Below are positions 57,762 through 64,000 of a stretch of DNA of 64,000 nt, in pieces. Numbering within the stretch: position 1 is the stretch's first letter; each line of letters begins with the position of its first letter. The stretch lies in assembly GCA_954871525.1 (NCBI GenBank), contig OX940860.1:55974724-56038723 (forward strand), in the 5' to 3' direction. A program made the translations under genes and the position numbers. The stretch is from Parietaria judaica. Its lineage: Eukaryota > Streptophyta > Magnoliopsida > Rosales > Urticaceae. Below the pieces are notes generated by a model. The model ran no database searches. It saw nothing but the letters and a program-made list of their open reading frames with translations, and was not told where the DNA came from.

Positions 57762-58601
57762 ATGTTGAATCCCATCATGTCATTGCTTTCGAACAACACT
57801 CTCGCCGGAAGTAACTTCCCAAAATGGAGGAGCAATATAAACATTGTCTTGATCAGTGAAAATATACGCTTTGTTCTCACTGATGAATGTCCCCCTGCAC
57901 CGGCTGCTAACAGCGCCAGAGGTGTGAAGGAACTCTATGACTCTTGGATTCATGCAAACAATCGTGCTAAGGCATATATGCTGGCTAGCATGTCTGATTC
58001 ACTGAGATTCAAGTTAGAGGAAAAGGACGCTGCTTATGAGATCATGGAATCTCTCCAAGGAATGTATGGAAAGCAGTCTGAGCAAGCTCAACATGAAGCG
58101 ACTCGTCGATACATGAATGCCAAAATGAAATCAGGGACATATGTTCGTGACCACGTTATGAGCATGACTAATTGGTTTAATGAGGCTGAGCTGCATGGGG
58201 CCGCGGTGGATGAGAAGTCTCAGATCAGCATTATTCTTAATTCGCTGTCACTTGAGTTTGTTCCATTCACCAGCAACTACATTATGAACAAACTGAAATA
58301 TGGTTTGACACAGCTGATTAATGAGTTGCAAACCTTTGAGGACATCTCGGGTTTGGTGAAGAAAAAGTCTGAATTGAATATAGCATTCAAGAAAGGATCT
58401 TCATCTAAGAACCCGATAATGAAGAAAAGGCCCGGTCCTAAGAAAAAGTGGGGGAGGAATTTCCAGCCGAAGATTGCAGACAAGAAAGCCGCTGAGAAAG
58501 GAAGATGCTTCCTTTGCAAGGAAAAGGGACATTGGAAGAGAGATTGTCCCAAATTCCAAAATGAAAAGAAGAACGAAACTAGTGAGTGTCTCACCCGATA
58601 A
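57762..58601 (+). CDS. copia gag protein, intact frame (279 aa)
   Basis: Starts ATG at 57762. The N-terminal DUF4219/UBN2-type capsid region has GSNFPKWRSNINIVLISENI and then WIHANNRAKAYMLASMSDSL. The middle has LQGMYGKQSEQAQHEATRRY and the typical ISIILNSLSLEF segment. The C-terminus is basic (KKRPGPKKKWGRN) and ends with a zinc knuckle CFLCKEKGHWKRDC (CX2CX4HX4C). The stop at 58599-58601 follows the knuckle closely, so gag is not fused to pol here. It would form the virus-like particle and bind element RNA. It is the only intact protein of this element. Confidence 0.9.
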   Translation: MLNPIMSLLSNNTLAGSNFPKWRSNINIVLISENIRFVLTDECPPAPAANSARGVKELYDSWIHANNRAKAYMLASMSDSLRFKLEEKDAAYEIMESLQGMYGKQSEQAQHEATRRYMNAKMKSGTYVRDHVMSMTNWFNEAELHGAAVDEKSQISIILNSLSLEFVPFTSNYIMNKLKYGLTQLINELQTFEDISGLVKKKSELNIAFKKGSSSKNPIMKKRPGPKKKWGRNFQPKIADKKAAEKGRCFLCKEKGHWKRDCPKFQNEKKNETSECLTR

Positions 58602-58956
58602 GTTTCCAATACACATTTGTTTTAGAAAGTCTTTATCTCCAAAGATCTAAAACTGAAATATGTGATATTCTTTGTTTTCAGCAGCAGCTAAAGAGTGATT
58701 GTTTGTAGTCATCCGAGAGTCTCGGTGATCCTTATCGGCACCAGAAGAAGAGACTCATTTTTTATTTTTACTCAATTCTTGTTTGGATCTATGTTGAAGG
58801 GTGATTTGAAAACCCTTTGACCTTTTTTTTAACAATATTAAGTTTTATTTAATGAAGTTTTTATTTCGATCCTATGCATTCTTGAGTAAATTTATGAGCT
58901 CTTCATCGATAGATAAACCTTTACATGCCTTTAGCATTAGCTTGTTTAAAATGTAA
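58602..58956 (+). other. junction where protease and integrase are missing
   Basis: Only 355 bp separate the gag stop from the RT frame, where a full copia element has roughly 2 kb of protease and integrase. The sequence is AT-rich with no DSG protease motif, no HHCC finger and no integrase core. Confidence 0.8.
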
Positions 58957-60733
58957 ATGTTGATATCTAAACATAGTAATAAGTTTACTATGATGGAAAT
59001 CTCAAGACAATTGGTAAGTAAATTACCATGTTGTTCTTGTGACAAAGTCACAACACCGATAACAGTGCCTGTTGTCGAAGAAAGTGCGGAAACCACGGTC
59101 CCAAATCAGAACCAAGGGGTACTCAAACGTAGTGGGAGGTTCAAAAGTCCTGTAGAGCGCTACGAACATACCCAGTTGGAATTTCACCTAGCTGTTACAG
59201 ACACTAGCGTTGAATATCCCATACGCTACAAGCAAGCTATGGTTTATCCTGATAAGGGAGAATGGCAGGAAGCCATGAACCAAGAAATAGAATCAATGGA
59301 TTCTAATGAAGTCTGGGAACTTGTAGACTTACCGGATGGTTTCAAAACCATTGGCTGTAAGTGGGTATACAAGCGAAAGAGAGGAGTGAACGGGAAGCTT
59401 GAAACCTTCAAGGCTAGACTAGTGGCAAAGGGTTTTACCCCAGAGGGAAGGTATTGATTTCGATGAGACCTTCGCTCCAGTCGCTAAGTACAAGTCCATC
59501 CGGATTCTCATGGCCATAGCCTGTAGTCTCAATTACGAGATTTGGTAGATGGACGTCAAAACCGCCTTCCTGAATGGGTACATTGACGAAAACATCTATA
59601 TGGACCAACCAGAAGGGTTCGTGCAACAAGGTCAAGAAGGGAAGGTTTGCAGATTACTCAAATCCATCTATGGATTGAAGCAAGCTTCCAGATCCTGGAA
59701 TCTAAGGTTCGATGAAACCATCAAAACCTATGGATTCATTCAAAACGTCACTGAGGCCTGCATTTATAAGCTCAACGACGAAACCGTGGAAATTTTTCTT
59801 GTTCTGTACGTCGACGATATTCTTCTCATTGGAAACAGTGTGAAGAAATTATCGGACGTGAAGGCGTGGCTATCTACGCAGTTCCAAATGAAGGACATGG
59901 GAGAAGCCAGTTATGTTCTTGGGATCCGTATTTTCAGGGATCGCAACAACATGCTTCTGGCCTTATCTCAAGCAGCTTACATTGATAAGGTGCTTGAACA
60001 TTTTGCAATGGCAAACTCCAAGGGTGGTAATTTACCAACCAGACATGGAGTGTTCCTTAGCAGGAAACAGTGCCCAATTTCTCCGGAAGAGCAAGATGTG
60101 ATGAGGCGAATACCCTATGCTTCAGCAGTGGGAATTCTGATGTACGCTATGCAGTGTACTAGGCCAGACATCTGTTACGCTGTGGGAATTGTTAGCAGAT
60201 ACCAATCCAACCCTGGTATGGCTCACTGGACAGCAGTGAAGAACATTCTCAAGTATATTCGGAGAACGAGAGACTATATGTTAGTGTTTTCAGGATCTGA
60301 ACTGAATCCACTAGGATACACTGATTCAGACTTTATGTCTGATAGAGACGCGAGAAAATCGACGTCGGGAGCAGTGTTCACCCTTGCTGGTGGAGCGATA
60401 TTCTGGAGAAGCGTAAAGCAATCTTGTATCGCAGATTCCACAATGGAAGCTGAATACGTGGCAGCTTGTGAGGCAGCCAAAGAATGAGTTTGGCTCAAGA
60501 ATTTCTACATAGAGCTTGGAGTTGTTCCATATGTAGATGGGCCCCAAACACTATACTGTGACAACAGTGGTGCGGTGGCAAATTCTAAAGAGCCCAGAGA
60601 CCATAACAAGGCAAAATATATAGAACGAAAATACCATCTCATAAGAGAAATAGTGCGTCGTGGCGACGTGAGGGTTGTGAAAATAGCTTCGGAAGACAAT
60701 CTGGCTGATCCATTCACCAAGACGTTGCCATAG
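58957..60733 (+). pseudogene. copia reverse transcriptase and RNase H, broken
   Basis: The frame 58957-59457 holds the RT start (EWQEAMNQEIESMDSNEVWE, then [21 protein letters not shown]). A C4 run at 59438-59441 shifts the frame by one base. TAG at 59546-59548 precedes the frame 59549-60487 with MDVKTAFLNGYIDENIYMDQ, YGLKQASRSW, catalytic VLYVDDILLIG, YASAVGILMYAMQCTRPDI and RNase H (GYTDSDF, KSTSGAVFTL, AEYVAACEAAKE). TGA at 60485-60487 interrupts; the end (YCDNSGAVANS, NLADPFTKTLP) continues in frame to the TAG at about 60731. Catalytic YVDD is intact, but the chain cannot be made as one protein. Confidence 0.9.
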
Positions 60734-60798
60734 AAAAATATTCAAGAGGCATTTGGAAAGTATGGGTCTGAAAGACATGGGTCATCTTCTTTAAGTAC

Positions 60799-60809
60799 AA
60801 GTGGGAGAT
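60799..60809 (+). other. polypurine tract of the copia element
   Basis: AAGTGGGAGAT directly precedes the 3' LTR, a typical copia polypurine tract. Confidence 0.9.
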
Positions 60810-63562
60810 TGTTGGACATATGTGTCCTTAAACAAGATATTTTATCCATTTGTAAAAGATTATGACAAGTCGTTGAATAAAGATGATACTTATTATGATA
60901 ATCTTATTATAGTTTCTGGTAGAGTAAAATAGAATGTTTGATCCTTAGTTCATAAAAGGATGCAATTATGAATTATTATCACAACAGAGTCAATGTGAAG
61001 AAGAATTAATAATCATAATAAATGAACTTAAAATGTCCGTGACCTGATTAACTGGGTGGGAGCCCATTAATCGTATAAGGTCATTAATGTGACTAAGTGA
61101 CAATCCTATTCTGGATTTTGTGCGTGTCACACTCACTAGAAGTGCATTACGTATGAAGTGTCTTCATACTGGACTGGACCTGACTTAAACTCTGGAAGTT
61201 ATCATATAAGACCGTCACTGATAACTTGGAGTTGAGTCACTAGTAGATGATCAAATGGATATTCAATCTAAGTCCTGAGTGATCTTGAGTCCAAGCTGCT
61301 GGCTTGATTGTTCTTTGATTTAATCGTTAAAGAACACGAAATATTACCGCTGTTCCCAACACTATTATTTTGGGAACATGATAGTCAACAGTAAGGGTAG
61401 CTTGGTTATAGACATGGGCATCACACAGCTCTCTTCAGAGTGATGATGATTCCCTTGATTGTCGGTGGTGAGAAGTGAGAGGTACCCGTGCGCAACTTAT
61501 GAATCGAAACCATAAGTGGGTTACTCATAATATTGCTGACTGAGTCAAGGATGAAAATGCAATGAGGGGCATAACGGTAGAAACCGCCTGCTCATGTGTG
61601 GATCATCAAGTGAAAGATCAATAACCCGAATTTGATTGTATCAATGGACACCCTGCTGTTATAAAGGGAATAATATATACCGTATCACTAAAGAGTGCAG
61701 CCTCGGGTCTATAGTGGAATCACTTCGAGGTTTGACGAACAACTAGCAGTTCGTTGGAGCTTAAGTGATACGGGTCCATGGTCCCCAGGATAGCTCCGTA
61801 ACGGAAGATACGTACGTGATTAAAATACATTCTGGATAATGTTTAATCATTTGGCTTGACTTATAAAACTGAAAGGTCTGTGGCAGACGTCAGATAGTTT
61901 TATCATTAGCTTGGCAAAAGTACCATATTTTGGTACACGAGATTAACTGATAAAAGAAAGTTAGAATTTAGATTTTCTATCAGGACCATGTTGTTGGAAA
62001 TTAAATTCTAAGTAACTTTGCTTTTTGAACCAAGTCATTTCGACTTACGGTTAGTGATTTATGGATTTTCTAAGTTTGTGATCGGTTCGATGAACTTTGA
62101 AATTAAATCACATGTCACGAATTTAAATGATGGTGTGGCACCATGATATTTTAATGTGTGATATTGAGATCAGGAAATATTAATATAATTTAATTATTTG
62201 GATTTAATTATTAATATCTTATTAATAATTAATTAATAATTAATAGATTTATATTAATAAATAAAAATATATATTCATATATATTTATATGTGTAAATTC
62301 GAATTAGGGTTTCATGATATGAAGCCCTAGCTAAATTCGAATGGTATGATTTGGTCTTTCCATATTTGCGGCATAAGTACCAAATGTTTTGGTATTTTAG
62401 CAAATCCCTAAAATCAATTTAATCCATTGGATCGGTTATGATTTAATATCATCCGTTTGATTAGGATATTGATAAATTAGAATTTAATAACTTGGTGACC
62501 AAGTTTCATTTTTCGAATTTGGTTAATTAATTATATCCCTTAGATCGGTCAAAGATTTAATCTTTACCGTCGGATTGAAAATTAATTAATTATATATATT
62601 TATATATTTTTCGAATTATGGTTTAAGGATAAAATCGAAATTGTTTTTTTATTAAATCTTTTAATATTTGATTTTATCCTAAACTAATTTGATCCATTAG
62701 ATCGGTTAAAAGATTTATCTCAACCGTTGGATCTAGATAATGATAATTCGAATTTATATATATATATATATATATATAAATAATTCGAATTTATAAAGAT
62801 AAGAAGATAGGATTGGATTTTTGATTTTATCCAAATCTTTCTTATTTAATTAAATCCCTAATTAATTATATCCATTTGATTTAGATGAGATTAAATCTGG
62901 ACCATTGGATTAAGATAATTAATTATATTTAATATATGAAATTCAAAAATTAGGGAGAGAATTTCTCCAATTCGGTTACGGTTTGAGCCTATAAATAGGA
63001 GGCTCATTCTACACATTTTTCACACCTTTCCCCAGAGAAAAATTCGAATCTCCCTCTCCTTTAGGGTCTGCGAATTTTCTCTCTGATCTCTCTTTTCTGG
63101 TTCGGCTTAGGAGACTATTTCTCCGGAAGCTTAAAAAGAACCATCAGTTTAATTTTTGCGACGGAGTCCTGCCGGCGAAGCCCACGCTTCGGTACGAGGA
63201 TTCCAGGAGAATATCCCAGAAGATCACGGGAGTTTCCCTCAGCACCGGCGGAGCCCTGCCCGATTCAGAACGCGCAGCCGGAAGTTGTCAATAGAGGTAC
63301 GGCCTTATGCATTGGGTTAATAAATGCAACCATTAACTGCTTTCTATTTATTTCCTATTATGACTAGATTATTAATAATGATTTATGAATATTAAATTAC
63401 ATAATATTTATCAGATCTTGTTAAATGGTTATTATCCGATATCCGGACCGTTGGACGGATAACAAGTTATTCCGCTTTAAATTAATTTTTAAATGTTACC
63501 CGGACGGTTCGGAGGTACAATTTGTGATAATTTTCATGGAATCCGAGACGTGATTCCCAACA
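60810..63562 (+). repeat. 3' LTR of the copia element
   Basis: 2753 bp, TGTTGGACATATG…GATTCCCAACA, collinear with the 5' LTR apart from scattered substitutions and small indels, chiefly in TA runs near 55070 and 62757. Confidence 0.95.
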
Positions 63563-63567
63563 ACGGC

Positions 63568-64000
63568 GTGGGCTGATGCAGAGCTCATTCCTTCGCTAAC
63601 GACAGCAACTGTCGAGCCTGAGGATGCCCGGGGCGACGCCCTAGACGCTACTGCGCCTATCAAGGTGCTTCCTCCAACTGGGATTTCTGCACGTCGTCTT
63701 CTATCGGATAAGCTCCTGTTAAGAAGAAGACTCAAGCTCCGGCCGATCTGGTTTCTTTTGCTAGCACTACTCCTGCTCCGGCTACCGCTGCGGGTACCGC
63801 TCTTCTCCCTTTCGCTCGTATTTGCGATAGGCCAAGCACTATCGCCTTAACACGTTTTGATATGTTTACAATTGCAGGTGTCTCTTCACGTACGCGGGGC
63901 ATATTTCAGAAGTTTGTTCCAAGCTTGCGCTCCCCGACGCTGCCCACTGTCCCTGCGACCTTGGCAAGCACCCGCTCATGGCTTGGCGGCCAAAAGTTAG
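63568..64000 (+). pseudogene. antisense accessory gene of family A copy 2, continuation
   Basis: After the ACGGC duplication the + strand coding sequence resumes (WADAELIPSLTTATVEPEDA…). It then appears to be interrupted by an intron ending TTACAATTGCAG at 63866-63877. It continues with SSRTRGIFQKFVPSLRS, which resembles the segment after the same intron position in family A copy 1 (4577 on). It runs off the window end. Confidence 0.5.

Larger units (their letters stand above)
53118..63562 (+). mobile_element. Ty1/copia retrotransposon with 2.75-kb LTRs, lacking protease and integrase
   Basis: The 10,445-bp element reads left to right and is flanked by ACGGC (53113-53117 and 63563-63567). 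It has a 5' LTR, an initiator-Met-tRNA primer site, a 1.9-kb leader, gag, an abrupt junction into RT-RNase H, a polypurine tract and a 3' LTR. Protease and integrase are missing entirely, and RT carries a frameshift and stops. LTRs differ by scattered substitutions (roughly 2% by eye), so it is clearly older than the Tat element at 12218. The solo LTR at 25153 belongs to the same family in inverse orientation. Confidence 0.93.
51238..64000 (-). mobile_element. Tat-lineage element, family A copy 2 (runs off the window, split by copia)
   Basis: The outer LTR end GTTAATGCGTAAAAATGAC at 51238 is about 80-85% like the termini at 3322 and 8543 and is in the same orientation. The part present (51238-53117 and 63568-64000) is the 3' LTR and the opposite-strand gene. 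Gag-pol would lie to the right, outside the window. A copia element was inserted at 53118 with a 5-bp duplication. Confidence 0.75.

Noticed and set aside
58872..59096. - strand frame at the gag-RT junction of the copia element
   Set aside because: No similarity; opposite to the start of the RT frame.

Overview
The window is nuclear DNA from a flowering plant, most likely a eudicot. It is AT-rich and intron-bearing, and holds one host gene inside layers of nested LTR retrotransposons. No bacterial, organellar, CRISPR or operon-like features were seen.

The one clear host gene is FZL (FZO-LIKE), a chloroplast dynamin/fuzzy-onion-type GTPase, on the + strand at 31112-39524. Eleven exons can be placed from GT/AG borders and phase. 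They join into an uninterrupted 897-codon frame with all GTPase motifs.

Layout from left to right. (1) 1-3321: AT-rich DNA with a degenerate LTR-like fragment and no certain gene. (2) 3322-8682: a Tat-lineage Ty3/gypsy element on the - strand ('family A, copy 1') that keeps gag and part of the archaeal-type RNase H but has lost reverse transcriptase and integrase. It is full of minisatellites. (3) 8683-11335: exon-like fragments and a decayed Helitron replicase/helicase pseudogene (+). (4) 11340-27860: an old Ty1/copia fragment (-) split by two later insertions. One is a nearly complete 12.7-kb Tat-lineage element (12218-24943) with 986-bp LTRs differing at only two positions. The other is a solo copia LTR (25153-27455). 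(5) 28245-30435: a second solo LTR. (6) 31112-39524: FZL. (7) 39525-51237: about 12 kb of AT-rich intergenic DNA with microsatellites, a hAT-like element with a perfect 8-bp target duplication (46431-47282) and complex tandem duplications. (8) 51238-64000: a second family A element, cut by the window edge and split by a 10.4-kb copia element (53118-63562). That copia element retains gag, RT and RNase H but lacks protease and integrase.

Exact 5-bp target-site duplications were found for the big Tat element (ATCTC), both solo LTRs (CCATT, CTGGC) and the copia element (ACGGC), so the nesting order is firm. The most interesting recurring signal is a spliced gene on the strand opposite to gag-pol, next to the 3' LTR, in both Tat-lineage families. 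The recently inserted Tat element also carries many disabling lesions despite near-identical LTRs. The copia leader contains three tandem hairpins whose arms change together. Related copia LTRs flank FZL in inverted orientation.
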